This document shows positions 21,930 to 33,800 of a DNA stretch of 64,000 nucleotides, piece by piece. The stretch comes from Diogma glabrata. Taxonomy: Eukaryota > Arthropoda > Insecta > Diptera > Cylindrotomidae. The stretch covers positions 305,861,879 through 305,925,878 of the forward strand of contig OY856186.1 in the NCBI GenBank assembly GCA_963693315.1, given 5' to 3'. The position numbers were made by a program, and so were the translations under genes. Every line of letters begins with the position of its first letter. Positions within the stretch are counted from its first letter, which is position 1. The notes under the pieces are model-generated. The model had not been told where the DNA came from. It did no database searches and worked only from the letters and a program-made list of their open reading frames with translations.

Positions 21930-23037
21930 GAGTGTAACTAAAAAGCATGTCCGCATAAAAGTTTTTTGCCGAAAACTATATCAAAATCCTTAACCCAGAC
22001 CGAAGTCTTGATATCTCAGAGCTGTGAGATTTCAGCCCCTCCATTTTTTACAGATACATATGTTTGAATAATTTAGTAACTAGCAAAAGTAAATTGAATG
22101 AGCATAGTCTGTCTAAAAAGCTGATACTGCATTTTTCTTTCTATTTCTAAACCTTTTATAGTTTGGCTGTTATTTCTACGTCAATAGAAAATCAAAAAAA
22201 TCAATGAGGTCTGACTTTTTTGATTTAAACCAGACTTTTTTGACATTTTTGATTTAAATACACATTTTAATCAGTGTACTAATATTTAACTCGACTGAAG
22301 GTGCTTATATGGCCTATATATAAAGTTGTTCTCCATAAATTTGATTGGCCTATTATTTTCCTCTGACGACAACATAGTTTCTTTAAAAAACCCCCTTTGT
22401 TGACTAAGCAGAGAGACAACAAGAGACGGTATTACTATTATTATTATTAAATTTGTTTCGGGTTGTATTAGAAACAAGCTCGAATGAATTTTTTTTTAAT
22501 TATTTCGTCAGGAGATTGGTAGATTTTCGATTTGAAATGGGCATTGTCTTAAGTTGTTTATATTATATCGTTGGTTTGTTGTTTACTGTTGTAATAAAAT
22601 TCCAAACGGGAACGAGTTATACCCTTCGAGTAGAAGCCAGATTGGAGGACCTATTTTGAATGAAGACTTTGGATGGAATGAAGTAACATACATAACGAAC
22701 CAATCATGGACTTATCCAAAACATAGTTGGACAGCTTATTATAGATAAACTAAAATAACTCAAAAATAAATATCAGAACTTGATATATATCGGATATTTT
22801 GATATTTATATAAATATCATGATATTTGTCAACCTTGATACTTGTTAAACAAACCACGGTAGCAAGCTCGCCTTGTCATATCTTGAAATGCTTTAGGCGC
22901 TACGCAGAAATGAAACACTTTCCCCTGGGCATGTAATGTATCTTAAATTAGCTCAACATTTTTTACTGAGCATTGGCATTGTTAACAAATGTTGTAATTT
23001 TTAATCAATTCTCTGACGAATACTCAAACAAAAATTG
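21930..23037. other. AT-rich spacer, no gene recognised
   Basis: Short frames at 22286-22748 show no family resemblance. A run of ATCATGATAT-like palindromes lies at 22780-22830, and a TTATTATTATTA tract at about 22434. Confidence 0.3.
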
Positions 23038-23225
23038 TTTAGCTATAAACCAAAACCGAAACTAAAACAGAATTTTGACGTTTGGAAAAACCAAAACCGA
23101 AACCATATGCAAAACATGTTGCATAGTAAAACCAAAACCGAAACCAAAACCAAGATTTATTATCTAGAAAAACTAATACCGAAACCAAAACCATAATTGG
23201 CCATTGAGAAAAACCAAAAACCAAG
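23038..23225. repeat. AACCRAA degenerate hexamer repeat
   Basis: Multiple copies of ACCAAAACCGAAACC and its variants, read on the minus strand as GGTTTTGGTTTCGGTTT. It encodes only low-complexity F/G/W peptides. Such tracts occur inside some hAT-type elements. Confidence 0.7.
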
Positions 23226-23244
23226 CCATTACAAATAATTTACG

Positions 23245-23258
23245 GTTTCCAGCCCTGA
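23245..23258 (-). repeat. hAT-like terminal sequence
   Basis: Read on minus from 23258, CAGGGCTGGAAACC resembles the CAGGG start of many hAT TIRs and lies right next to the AACCRAA tract. No partner end or 8-bp target duplication was found. Confidence 0.35.
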
Positions 23259-23259
23259 T

Positions 23260-24125
23260 TCAATCTAACCCATATTGTTGTTGTAAAAACCATTTCAATT
23301 AAAATTAAACTAATTAAAATATGAAATCCTAAACTTCCAGACAATTTTCCATAAAAATCACATAAGATATATGAATGAAAAAAAACTATTAAAAGTCATC
23401 CTTTTGTTAATGAATTAAAAAAACTACAGACGAAATATGATAAAGACCCATAACAAATTATAAATGAAAAACTATTGAACAAACGAAGCATTTTCCGATG
23501 TCACTATTTAAGCGTGAGAAAAATTATTCTAGATATTTTTTATTGTTTTACTACAAACAATTTATGATGCAAATTTTTGATTGGTCGAAACCAACTCAAA
23601 AATTTGTAATAAATAACGGTAGCATTATGAAAGAAGAGTTAGTCTATACCGGAGTCTATATCGCGTTATTACTAAGGGTTGAATCGGTACCCACGTCTCG
23701 AGTGTAGTGAGTGTCTACTTGAAAATAAGTGTAGAGTTTAGTGAAACTGACATAATTTCCAATAAAGTAAGTTTACCGAAATGAAATAAATATTAAATAA
23801 ATATTAATTAAATAAAATAAATATTAAATAAATAAAATAAATATTAAATAAATAAAACGAATAGATGAGTGTACACAAAATTTAAGGTACAATTCTCTAA
23901 ACTTAGAATTTAGTTCCGTGTTACAAATAAATATTCAGTGAAATTAAAACCCACATAGCGTTTTTCATTCAAAAGAAAGTTCCGAAGCCTAGAGAGAGAC
24001 TACAAATAAACCAAGTAAGTCAACGTTTGATTTTTATTTAAGTGGAAGACTGGAAGGGTGACAGTAGAGCCCGAAGAGGACCCTACACCACGCAGTTATA
24101 CGTGAACATAGCGAAGCCACGAAAT
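23260..24125. other. Possible LTR/leader upstream of a BEL/Pao relic
   Basis: No gene. An AT-rich part with AAATATTAAATAA tandem units (23785-23860) is followed by a less AT-rich stretch (GTGACAGTAGAGCCCGAAGA at about 24059) that resembles a retroelement leader, just before the reverse-transcriptase fragment. No LTR pair can be shown. Confidence 0.3.
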
Positions 24126-24385
24126 TGGGGTGGTTTTTAATGCTTTCGCAAAATCTTCAACTGATGTCTCGTTAAACGACACCCTTATGACGGGTCCGAT
24201 TATTCAACAAGAATTGTTTTCTGTTTTAGCTAGATTCAGAAAACATATAATTGCCATTACGGCGGACAAAATGTACCGTCAAATTGGTTTACACGAAGAT
24301 CAAGATCTTCATAGAATTTGGTGGAGAACTGCAGCAAACGAAACAGTACAATGCTATAGATTATGCACGGTAACATATGGCACTG

Positions 24386-25461
24386 TGTAACGGTGGACTC
24401 ATTACAGAGGTACCACTGTATTTTTAGTTTGTTTTCTCTTGGTGGGGGAATTCAAATCGGAGAGAAAAATCAAATAAAAAAGATTTGAAAAACAAATGGA
24501 TAGTATAATTTTAAACTCGGTTGAGATAAACTAAAAAAATTAAAATGTTCTAGGATAATTTTTGTAAATCGATTAGTTAGCAAAAAAATTTCAATCAGAA
24601 AGATAAGTTGCCTTAAGCAAATTTTCGAAATAATAAAGAAATGTGTAACTTGTGATCAAGTAGTGATATTATAATTTTTAAATTACCTAAAATGTGTATC
24701 TAAAGATTGAAAGTTTTACAGTTGCAAATAAATTATACATTGTATTGCAAATTTTTTATTGAATTTATTATTATTTTTGTGCTGTTCTTACTAGAAAATG
24801 ATTGAAGAAACTATTTGTTTTTGGCATTGCTGGTTTGAGTAAGGAAACTAAATATTTTTTAAGTTTGAAAAGTTATGTTCAACTTGTCATGAGCTAAAAT
24901 ATTTTTGCTACAAAACAATATGAGTGAAATCACTAAGTACATGAGTTGTGGTTCAAATAATACAAAATTCTGATAAATAATTCAGGTGCATCGACTAAAT
25001 TTAAAGAATTGGTCTCAATTTATGAAGTTATATCTGGAATTTGTTAACATTACGATCGATACGATTGTTTAATTCTGGTCATAGATAAATTTAGTTTTCA
25101 TGTTGGAAATGAACATCAACAGCATGATTCAAAATTTGTTAATATGGTGCTAAAACTATTAGAGATCTATTTTTTCTGTGAAGAATCATACAGTGGAACA
25201 ACATGAAGACAACATATTAATGTAAGCGTCTTTTTTTTTGCACTTTAAATTGTATAATCTTTTTGCGGTTTTACTAAATTATTCTTTATGTTAGTTAATT
25301 AATATTTTCTTTGTGTTCAATATAAAATTCTTGGGATAAGAGATTTTCAAGTGTATTTGTTTGGTGTGATAAATTCAGTGGTCTCAGTTAATTATAGTTT
25401 TTTTTGTTGAGCTATCCGGCATAAATTAAATACAATTGTTAATAAAAGTCAAGTATTTATA
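24386..25461. mobile_element. 1.08-kb LTR-like insertion with 4-bp target duplication
   Basis: ACTG at 24382-24385 is repeated at 25462-25465. Removing one copy plus the insert restores an open reverse-transcriptase reading (YGT|ASAAFLAIRTL) exactly. The insert begins TGTAACGGTGGAC, has AATAAAAG near its end (25441) and ends TATTTATA. It has no coding sequence, so a solo LTR of a gypsy-like element is likely. Confidence 0.7.
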
Positions 25462-25692
25462 ACTGCTAGTGCAGCTTTCCTCGCTATACGCACTTTAAAG
25501 CAGTTAGCTGAAAATGTATCAAATGAGTTCCCGAATACTTCAAAACGAGTGCTTTTAGATTTTTACGTAGATGATTTTCTCTCTGGAGCAGAATCGCAAC
25601 ACAAAGCTGAACATTTAAAACAAAGACTTACAGCACTAATGGCTCGTGGTGGGTTCGAACTACAAAAATGGGCCTCAAATATTCCTAGTATT

Positions 25693-26787
25693 TGTTATGT
25701 CGTCGACTGGTGATCGATGACCCAGTTGTCTAAAATCCTTAGTTTGGTCATGCACTGTATTTTTTTTACGTATCAGAATTGCCTTCGCATAAGATTTTTA
25801 TGGTCGTTTTGCATTCTGCCCTGGACATATGGTTTTATACTCAATCCATGGTCATCTTTTTCTATGTATTTATTTTTTGGGCTACCGAAAATTTCCTATC
25901 AGAAGAATAGTTGTGAAATACTTCGCCAATGTAGTTTCCTTGTCCAGTGTATAATCGTTAATCGCTATGAAATTCGTCAAGTCCCTGTTAACGAATTAAT
26001 ATACATTAAACCCTAGCTCCGCTAATCAATATACTTTTTCTACAACCATTCGTCTGTTGATTGATAATGTTCCCCCCTGTAGTTTTCTATTAATTAATAA
26101 ACCACTGTAAAACTATTATAGAATCGGTTGTTTATTCTCTTTAATCCATAGTCATGTTAATTACATGTATATTTCTTTCAAATGTTTCGTAAATAGTATC
26201 TCTCTTTGAAATATTTTCGCATTTCTATTACAACCAGTATTACTTGATAGGAGAAATAAAATAACGATAATTTTTAATCTCTACAAGAAACTGCGTTATC
26301 GATTCTATTATTCACCTATATATAGCAGCTAAAAATCGTGTAATCTCGCTCTTACATATTTCATTTGTCCATTGTGACTGATAGTATTGTGATTTATATA
26401 ATTGGAACTGTCAATTTTTTTGCTTTGCACCTCGTGAACATGTTAACAAAAATTTTGAGTTCTTTGTGTTAATAGTGATGTTTCTAATCGTTAATTTATT
26501 TCATATTTGCTGTTTAATGTTAGCTTGAGTAGTGCAATTTGTTCTTGTGAAAACATTACCATTATTAATTCACGGTGCCGTTGGCGAAAATCATACAAAC
26601 AAAACGGAATCAGGGTTTGCTATGAACAATTCGTTTATGTCTTTTTTTTCATTTCCGTCTATATTTTGTTTATCGCGTACATTTCTGTATTTGTGCTGGA
26701 CTAGCAGGATTTCCTACTCGTCCCCATGGACTAGAGCTAGCTTGGGGCTATTAATTAAATCTGGCTAGGTACGCGGCCTGCTATGCC
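25693..26787. mobile_element. 1.1-kb insertion in the BEL/Pao relic
   Basis: It separates NIPS from LFCNEE of the reverse transcriptase. The left end starts TGTTATGTCGTCGACTGG. TATT occurs at both borders (25689-25692, 26788-26791), but removing the insert does not restore frame, so the exact borders are uncertain. There is a TATA box-like CTATATATAG at about 26319 and no recognised coding sequence. A solo LTR is possible. Confidence 0.5.
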
Positions 26788-27099
26788 TATTCGTTGTTCT
26801 GCAACGAAGAAAGCGCTTCATTACATATTTCTTCATATAATGATTCCACCGAATCTATTAGTATTCTCGGCGTTAAATGGAATATCAAAAAAGATTGCTT
26901 TGAAGTATCATTTAAACATTTTCTTGAAAAACCTTCGTATACAAAGCGCTCTGTATTATCAGAAATTGCAAAGTTTTTTGACCCTCTTGGTCTATGTGCA
27001 CCAATTACTTTTACTGCAAAATTATTTATGCAATCACTGTGGGAAGTTCCCAATTTAGCATGGGGAAGAAGAAATTATTTTTATTACTTAACAGACTAT

Positions 27100-27704
27100 T
27101 AAATTATAACATTCATAAAAATTATTCACAATATGTATGACTACTGATTCGCTTTCATTCCCATTCAGACAAAGAAAGCCTTATAGCGTGTGCCCGCATG
27201 TTGGAGCCGTCCTGTGTGTGCTTCTTAAAATATATATGTATAATAATAATGTAAATAACATATACAAATTTCAGCTTTGCTGAAATAAAGTAAATTTTCA
27301 TGAAATTTTAAAACTTTGAAATTTAAAAAAAAAACACTCGGAACCGGAGTAGGTGTCTGCCATTGGATTTTTTAATAAAAAAAGATTGTATACTTTAAGA
27401 TATTAAAACGGCAGACATGCTGAAATCACGTTTTTGAAGTCAATTTTTACGTTTTTTGACTTGCGGACACGCCCAAAGGAACCATCGGCGGGGATAGTGA
27501 ATACCCATTTCAACTACGGCAGGTGAAAAATTATACCTAGCATCAATATGGAGTTTGCTAAAATACCGTAAGTCTGGCAGTCACTGGCTCTTAGACTAGT
27601 ATGGAATATGTTAAGACACATCATTTATTTTTGTATTCACTGTCAAAATAATTTCGTTTTGGATTACTTGATTAAAAATATATATTGAAATATTTAGAGT
27701 ATAA
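27100..27704. other. AT-rich spacer
   Basis: No gene or clear repeat was seen. Confidence 0.35.
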
Positions 27705-28180
27705 AGGTCATTCTCCATTAGTCTTTTTTTTCTCGTCTTTTTTATTTTGTGAAGTAGAAGATATGAAAATTATATAAGTGCGAAAGGAAAAAAGATGAAG
27801 GCTTTTTATTTATTCCATGTCTTTTTTTTACTTTCCATGACTTTTTTTTTTTTTTTAAAGTGATATACTATAAAAAAGTGTTCTACTATAAAAAAAAAGT
27901 CTATAGAGCAAGACTTTATCATGGAAAAAGACGACTTTTACACTGAAAAAATATATTTAAAATTATTATGCAGTCTATGTTGGATACGACATTGTTAAAA
28001 ATATATAATAAAATTAGATGTTTATTAAAAATAATGGTGAAATGTCACAATTCCAATCCTATAAAATATTTTTTCCATGAAAAATTGTGATATTCGTCTT
28101 ATTCTCTCTTTAGAAAATTAATCATGGTTTCTCGTTCTATTTTGGCTAGAAAAAAAGATGAAAAAAACGAATGGAGAGTC
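27705..28180. mobile_element. ~470-bp MITE
   Basis: The left end TTCTCCATTAGTCTTTTTTT then TCTCGTCTTTTTT is mirrored by the right end AAAAAGATGAAAAAAACG then AATGGAGAG. The interior has further poly-T/poly-A pairing and no coding sequence. Confidence 0.6.
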
Positions 28181-28796
28181 AGCTCAAGTAATAGAATATA
28201 AGTAATAGAATACATGTAATTTTTCATTCTAAACTAAAGGTTTCAATATTAATTACTATAAAAATATTTGAAATAATATTTCAAGGTTGGGTGTATGTTG
28301 CATTTTAAATTAATTACAAAAGATGTCACTAAAATATATATCTAAAGCAACTCAACCCTGAACGAAAATAAAAGAGTATAGAATTGTGTGTTTTTTTTAT
28401 CTTGATCTCTCTCTTAAAAAACTTCGTTTTTACTATAGGTTAATTTAACTTAAATGTCAACCTATGGACTAATTTTAAAATGTTATAAAAATGTATTTGT
28501 TATGGTTTTAGCTTATTGGAAAAGGTTCATATTTTCTAAAAATTGTGTTCTTTTAATATTTTTTTAATAAAAAACTAATTTGAAAAGATTTAATTACGAG
28601 TCATTTCGTATTTACAGTATTAGCTATGTACGGAAGCCAATTTTCCTTCATTCCCGCAACTTAAATTTGTAAATATAACTTCAATGAAATTTTTTTTTTT
28701 AAGTAGCCCATGTTTCCTTTCTAATAAAGAAAAAAAAACATTTTTTTTATCAATATGATTCTCCAGTAATGCTAAAGAACTGAACACATTTGATAT
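28180..28796. other. AT-rich, left flank of the motif-repeat element
   Basis: No gene. Homopolymer T/A runs. It probably includes the left part of the element described at 28797-30376, whose terminus I could not define. Confidence 0.3.
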
Positions 28797-30376
28797 GTCA
28801 TGTCTGTCACAAAAAAACAGGTTTTTTTAATTTTTTAAAAAATAATTGAGACAAAATGCTTGCCACTTTATTTTCTAGATTTAAATACGTCAAAATAAGA
28901 TATTCATTCAAAATTTATTACAAACTTTTGAATAGGAACTAAAATATTAGAGTTTTAAATTTGTCATGTCTGTCACAATTATCTGTCAATGTAAAAAGAG
29001 CTCTGCAAAAATGCAGATTTTTTAAAAATTTTAATACAAACACAAAAGATTTTATTTTGCATTTCCGATAACTTACATTTCCTTACATTTCCGATAACTA
29101 TTTCCTTCAAAAGTAATTATCCTGATTTTCAAATAAAAAACATAGAATTTCAATCAGATGGTACATCACAACACTTCAAGCAAAAATTTACACTATTTGA
29201 TATGACACTGAGCGGCATACCTACCAAGTGGAATTTCTCAGCCACATCTCATGGCAAAGGTTGCATTGATGGGATAGGTGGTACAGTTAAAAGACGAATC
29301 CGGGATGCTGTAAAGGCTCGAAAAATTGATCCAACAACTTCCTTAAGTTTTGCCACTGAGGCAAAAAAAATATGTCCAAACATAAATATTCTACATGCTG
29401 CTTCCATGTGGAAAATAAAAAAAAAACGCTGGACGACACTTGGAAGACAGCAAATAGAGAAATTTACAGTGTTGCAGGCACCAGAAAGCTTCACTCCTTT
29501 CAATCATTCCAACCAGGTATTGTACAATGCAGCATGACAAGTGGTGGTCAAGAAATAAAAGAGTTCAATTTTCACACAGGCGTATTAAAAGATATCTGTA
29601 ATAAAAGTAACTCTGTACAAGCTGTTACAACTACATCAAGTGTTGGAAGTGTTAGCATTGGTCAATGAGTCCAAGTAGATTATGATGGTGAAAAATTTCA
29701 TGGAATAATATTAGAGAGTTGTAGCGGCTAGCATCTAATAAAATGCCTAATTCCTTCATCAACTCACGGAAGGTTCAAATTCGAAAATGAAAATGATGTT
29801 GTATGGTACAATACAGACCAAATTGTTCAGACTATTGACATTGCACCTACATTGTTAAAACGTGGTTATTATAAATTATAAATCATTATATGTTTAAATT
29901 TTAATAAATGTTTAATATATAATGAGATCTTAAAGATTTATTATCATTTAGTTTGTTTCTCTTCGTTTTTTGAATAGAATATTCAGAGCTGTCATGTCCG
30001 TCACAAATTACCTGTCATGTCTGTCACACGATAAAAAATTTGCACACGAAAAAGTTACTTTTCAATTCTTATATAGAAATACATGGCACTAGATGAAACC
30101 CTAACTAATCCCATAAAAAAATCTCACAAATAAATATTTAGAAAATTCAGAGAGTTTTGAAGTTTTGTAGAGGCCACAAAAATGTTTGTCCATTCTCCGT
30201 CATGTCTGTCACAGTGAGTTTTAAATTTTTTATTCAAAAACTTTACAACTTAAAATTTGGAAACTTTAGTATGTAATAGCTTAGACATAGACACTTTTGT
30301 AAAAAAAAAAATCTTCAAAAAATATTTTCTATATGAAATGTGCTCCATTGTATCTCTGATGTCATGTCTGTCACAA
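28797..30376 (+). repeat. Six same-strand copies of GTCATGTCTGTCACA
   Basis: The 15-mer GTCATGTCTGTCACA, or a one-base variant, starts at 28797, 28973, 29991 (TCCG variant), 30014, 30199 and 30361. Two copies precede and four follow the transposase-like relic at 29108-29880. All are on the same strand with irregular spacing. Such subterminal arrays often bind transposase in other DNA transposons; that role here is inference. Confidence 0.85.
29108..29880 (+). pseudogene. Transposase-like protein, C-terminal part
   Basis: The reading opens with SNYPDFQIKNIEFQSDG-SQHFKQKF, then KWNFSATSHGKGCIDGIGG followed by TVKRRI. I associate the SDG...QFK and HGKG..DG.GG motifs with a DDE-like transposon protein common in arthropod genomes, whose superfamily I cannot name. 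A frame change near 29480 leads to FQSFQPGIVQCSMTSGGQE. A stop at 29666 then interrupts the tail VDYDGEKFHGIILES ... WYNTDQIVQTIDIAP ... KRGYYKL, which ends at 29880. The two Asp motifs are intact. The N-terminal part is missing upstream. Confidence 0.55.
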
Positions 30377-30379
30377 ATG

Positions 30380-31285
30380 AAATTAACCTATAAGAAGATT
30401 ATTAATCTCTTCAACTTCGTTCATTATAAAGGATAGAAAATAATTTATGCAAACTAAAATAAATAAAAATATACAGTCCACAAAGTTTTTAAATTCATAA
30501 TAAAAACAAGAGTGGTGAACTGAAATCACCAATTATTCACATTGTGAGAATTTACATTGAATACAAGAATAGGCATTTTAATATATAAATAAAATAAATG
30601 AAAAGAAATGGGTGAAATATCAATTTACCAACTGAAATAAATTTAATTAGACATAAAACCCTCCACAAATTTGTTGAACAGTTCATTTAAATCCAAACGA
30701 TCTCAAAAATTATTGGTTGGTACTACTCACTATGCCTTTGAAAATAAAATTGATTATAAACTCAACGCAACCCCAACCAACAAAGAAATGAAATATGTGC
30801 AAAGTTTTAACCAACCGTTTTTAAGGTCGTTTGGATTTTGATCAACAATTTTTAAAGCACGTTGGTTGGGCTTTTGGCCGTTGACAATTATTATGTCGGT
30901 TATCAGTGTTGGAAGTTATTGAAGTTTTAAACTATGGTATGGTAGATGAAATTTTTTAGAGTTAGTTTCCAAACCACCGCCATTTCTACCACTATTGTAA
31001 ACATAATAATGTTCATTGAAAAGGTGAATGACCTAATCGCGTTTATGTGTACCTGTGGTATTATTGTTATTTCTTGATATGGAATAAGAGTTTACGTAAA
31101 TCGGGTTCAGTGCTTCTAAGTCCGATCTCATATTGTAGATGTTCTTCTTTTCAGCTGTATGTTGATTGATTCCAGTGTCAACCTCTTCTTCCAATTGGGT
31201 TCCTTTACTAGAATTTTCGCTTCGTCATAATTAAACGTATGTCTTCTGAATCTGGTTTTCTCTCCTCTGTTTTTTCATCATACTT
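30380..31285. other. Spacer, no gene recognised
   Basis: AT-rich with a few GGTTGG/CCAACC patches (30720-30880). It may hold the right end of the motif-repeat element and the left end of the next one. Confidence 0.3.
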
Positions 31286-31389
31286 GTGTTGCATCATTTG
31301 TGCTCCCAGTTTCTGGCCTGTCTGTCCCACATATTCAGTAACAAAACAAATTTGGTACCATTCTTTATAATTTTAAATTCAAAATTTCA

Positions 31390-32225
31390 GTTTAATGCAT
31401 ATAAAAGATATTGCCAGGTAAGCGCCCATTCTAAATTATCAATTGATGTCACAGACAACTTAGTTGAAGTTTTCACACCACTTTTCGAAGGGGATGCCAT
31501 TAATATTATTGTCTATACTATAACTATTAATGTTAATGGATTAAATATGTGCATTAACCACATGCTTTCAGCTCAACATAAGGAATCTATTGTTGAACAT
31601 TGGTTGAGAGAGTGGAAACATGAGCAAGTGCCGGTGCCTATAGAGATCGTTACTCCTTATTCAACAGAAATATTATGTGCATCATGTCTGGTATTTAATA
31701 ATTGTAAACTAGAGACATACATTGACAAATGTTTCTTATGGACTTTAAAACACAGAAAAGGGAAAATGGACTAAGATGTGTTCAAACGTTTATCCGTGTA
31801 AGCGCTTCTAATGTGATTAGTTTAGTGCAGTCATGGGACTGTATTAATGGTGATTTACAGTCAGAAGTATATTTGTTCTATATAAAATGTGTAGCGTTAT
31901 TAATAAACTCTTCCAATATCGAAGAATTTAGAAAAGTTTTTTTGAAATCATAAATGATTTATAGTATTAGGTTGTTCTATTGTTAAAAGCAAAGTTTTAT
32001 CAGAAATATCTTTTGGTGAAAATGAAGATAATCAATCATTTACCGAAACTGAAAAATGGGTACATAGCATTAGAATTATAGCAGAGACTTCGACTACAGG
32101 CTCAAAAATGAATTCGTTTTATATGCCTCAGTTTATTGATTATTTAGAAAAATTAGCTGGCCAGTTTCCTTTGTGGACGAATGTGTTTGATTCGCTGTTT
32201 GGAATCAAAATTAAAAACCAGACAA
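31390..32225 (+). pseudogene. Unclassified transposon protein, MULE-like segment
   Basis: The reading (in part 31286-31771) shows GDAINIIVYTITINVNGLN, CINHMLSAQHKESIVEHWLR, EWKHEQVPVPIEIVTPYS and LETYIDKCF. It continues in another frame (31729-31953) with FIRVSASNVISLVQSWDCI and VYLFYIKCVALLINSSNIEE. A further decayed block (about 31990-32210) reads GENEDNQSFTETEKWVHSI ... MNSFYMPQFIDYLEKLAGQF. This layout resembles MULE-like proteins of arthropod transposons (a decreed target residue, R-x-D-V-x-H-x-I and a helical tail), but the expected Asp of RVDVAH reads RVSASN. The family is not certain. The next pieces lie at 32843-33421, 39104-39365 and 40988-41517. Confidence 0.5.
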
Positions 32226-32229
32226 GATA

Positions 32230-32842
32230 AGACAGCGTATTTTAACCTCAAACAAAACAGAAATAAAACTTAATGTTAATTGAACTAAATAAAACAAAAA
32301 TTGGTTTTCATGAAAACTGTTACGTCAAGACAGTTATTTTTTTTTCCATTCGACGATACCAGAAAACTGGATATTTAAGTATTGGCTGGATAATTGATTG
32401 GATAGGAATGGTACAAGGAGTCTGAATGGTTGGAGTTTAATTTGAGAAAGAGTTGTGCCAAGGTTTGAGCTTTTGGCTGGGAAAATTAATTGAATAAGAG
32501 GGAGCTGAATAGTAAATAGTGATTTGGAAGTGACTGAAGAACCAGTTGGAATTTGGGAAATCGATGCAAATTTTTTTGACCAGAAGGATTCTATGATCAA
32601 CACAACACAAGTAAATTCTTTCGTTTTTTTTGTCTTATTCTTTTTGTTTCTTTTTTTATATTAAATATATCATATATATATAGGCTTGAAATGCAAGCTT
32701 AAAATAAATTTTTTAAGAGATTTTCAGGTTAAAAAAAAATCGCCTGAGGCAATTCGTCTACACCCGGCTATTGTTATTGGTGTGTCTTTTGTTTGTTTGT
32801 TAAGAAAGGTCCAAGTCAACAGAAGATTATTTAAAATACGTA
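32230..32842. other. Presumed intron/spacer of the unclassified element
   Basis: No coding content; a poly-T tract and CATATATATATAGG at about 32671. Confidence 0.3.
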
Positions 32843-33421
32843 TTGGAGGATCCAACAAAAAAAATTTCAATACATGACTTTATAGATTTAAATTTAAATA
32901 ACATTAAGGAGGAAAACCAAAGAGTGATGAAAGAGTTAAATAATTTAATTGTTTTACGCCATAAGACTTCCAGATACACTGATGCGTATTGTCCAACAGA
33001 CCTTCATAAACTATTTAAGAAAAAAAATGAAAGCATCATAAAAGAATATTACAGTTCTTCGATTTGTAAATTCTCGGAAACCAATTTTCAAATAAATTAT
33101 TCTTTTAATATTCAGAATGAAGAAGAAATCAATAGTAATAAAGAAACTCCAAAAGTACAAATACGTTCACTTATAAATAAAAATTCAACAAATGATATTA
33201 TGCATTCCAAAAACTTCGACGCATTACAGCTTCATTTTCTACTAAATGGGCTTCACTTACCACCATCAAAAATCGAAAACCAGAATATTTGGGTAGTAAA
33301 TACTTGTGGGTTCGATGCTATTGCCCATATATTATGCGTAGCAGCGCTAGATATAGAAAGTTATAAAACAAACATTGTTGACACTTGTCAATCTTCTAAA
33401 ATTCAAAATAAACTAATCTAA
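32843..33421 (+). pseudogene. Unclassified transposon protein, middle segment
   Basis: A 192-aa open frame. Its first ~120 residues are polar and variable (DLNLNNIKEENQRVMKEL, FKKKNESIIKEYYSS). The last ~60 read LNGLHLPPSKIENQNIWVVN then TCGFDAIAHILCVAALD and TNIVDTCQSS. NTCGFDAIAHIL resembles the cysteine box of ubiquitin-specific proteases (N-x-C-x-x-x-S/A), which fits the hydrolase-like tail found at 40988-41517. The frame ends at 33421 inside the first unit of a minisatellite (SSKIQNKLI-stop), so its end is not native. Confidence 0.5.
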
Positions 33422-33800
33422 ATTGCTTATGTTTTAAACCATTTAAATTATCTAAAATTCAAATAAAACTGATTACAGTTATTGTTCATTTAAAAATATG
33501 TGAATCTTCTAAAGTTCAAATAAACTAATTTTAATCGTTCATTGTTTTGAATATATTTAAGTTATCTAAAAATCAAATAGATTAATTTAATTTGTTGACA
33601 CGTTAAAATATTTAAACTGTCGAACATTCAAATAAACTAAGTTACATCGTCTATTGTTTAAAAATATTTTAAGTTATCTAAAATTCAAAAACTAGTTTAA
33701 ATTGTTCATGGTTTAAAACATTTAAATCATCTAATACTCAATAAATTAATTATAGTTGTTCTTAGTTGAATTAGTTAAAATTATCTAACAATCAAAAACT
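33395..33800. repeat. ~58-bp minisatellite, about seven units
   Basis: Units contain TCTAAAATTCAAATAAACTA then AATTGTTCATTGTTTAAAA and ATTTAAATTATC, with drift. The first unit overlaps the last codons of the frame ending at 33421. Confidence 0.8.

Larger units (their letters stand above)
24126..27090 (+). pseudogene. BEL/Pao reverse transcriptase relic, interrupted twice
   Basis: Three blocks of one BEL/Pao pol reading lie in order. 24130-24388: VVFNAFAKSSTDVSLNDTL and RFRKHIIAITADKMYRQI. 25462-25692: TASAAFLAIRTL, LDFYVDDFLSGA (the YVDD catalytic box) and GGFELQKWASNIPS. 26790-27090: LFCNEESASLHIS, SILGVKWN and FFDPLGLCAPITFTAKL. The gaps are insertions at 24386-25461 and about 25693-26787. 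The gag, protease, RNase H and integrase parts are absent. The canonical FDASAKSS reads FNAFAKSS. The copy is clearly dead. Confidence 0.85.

Noticed and set aside
26700..26780. Cluster of restriction-site-like words (CCATGG, GCTAGC, TTAATTAA) resembling a vector polylinker
   Set aside because: Sites are spread and the flanks are ordinary AT-rich insert sequence; no vector backbone is present.
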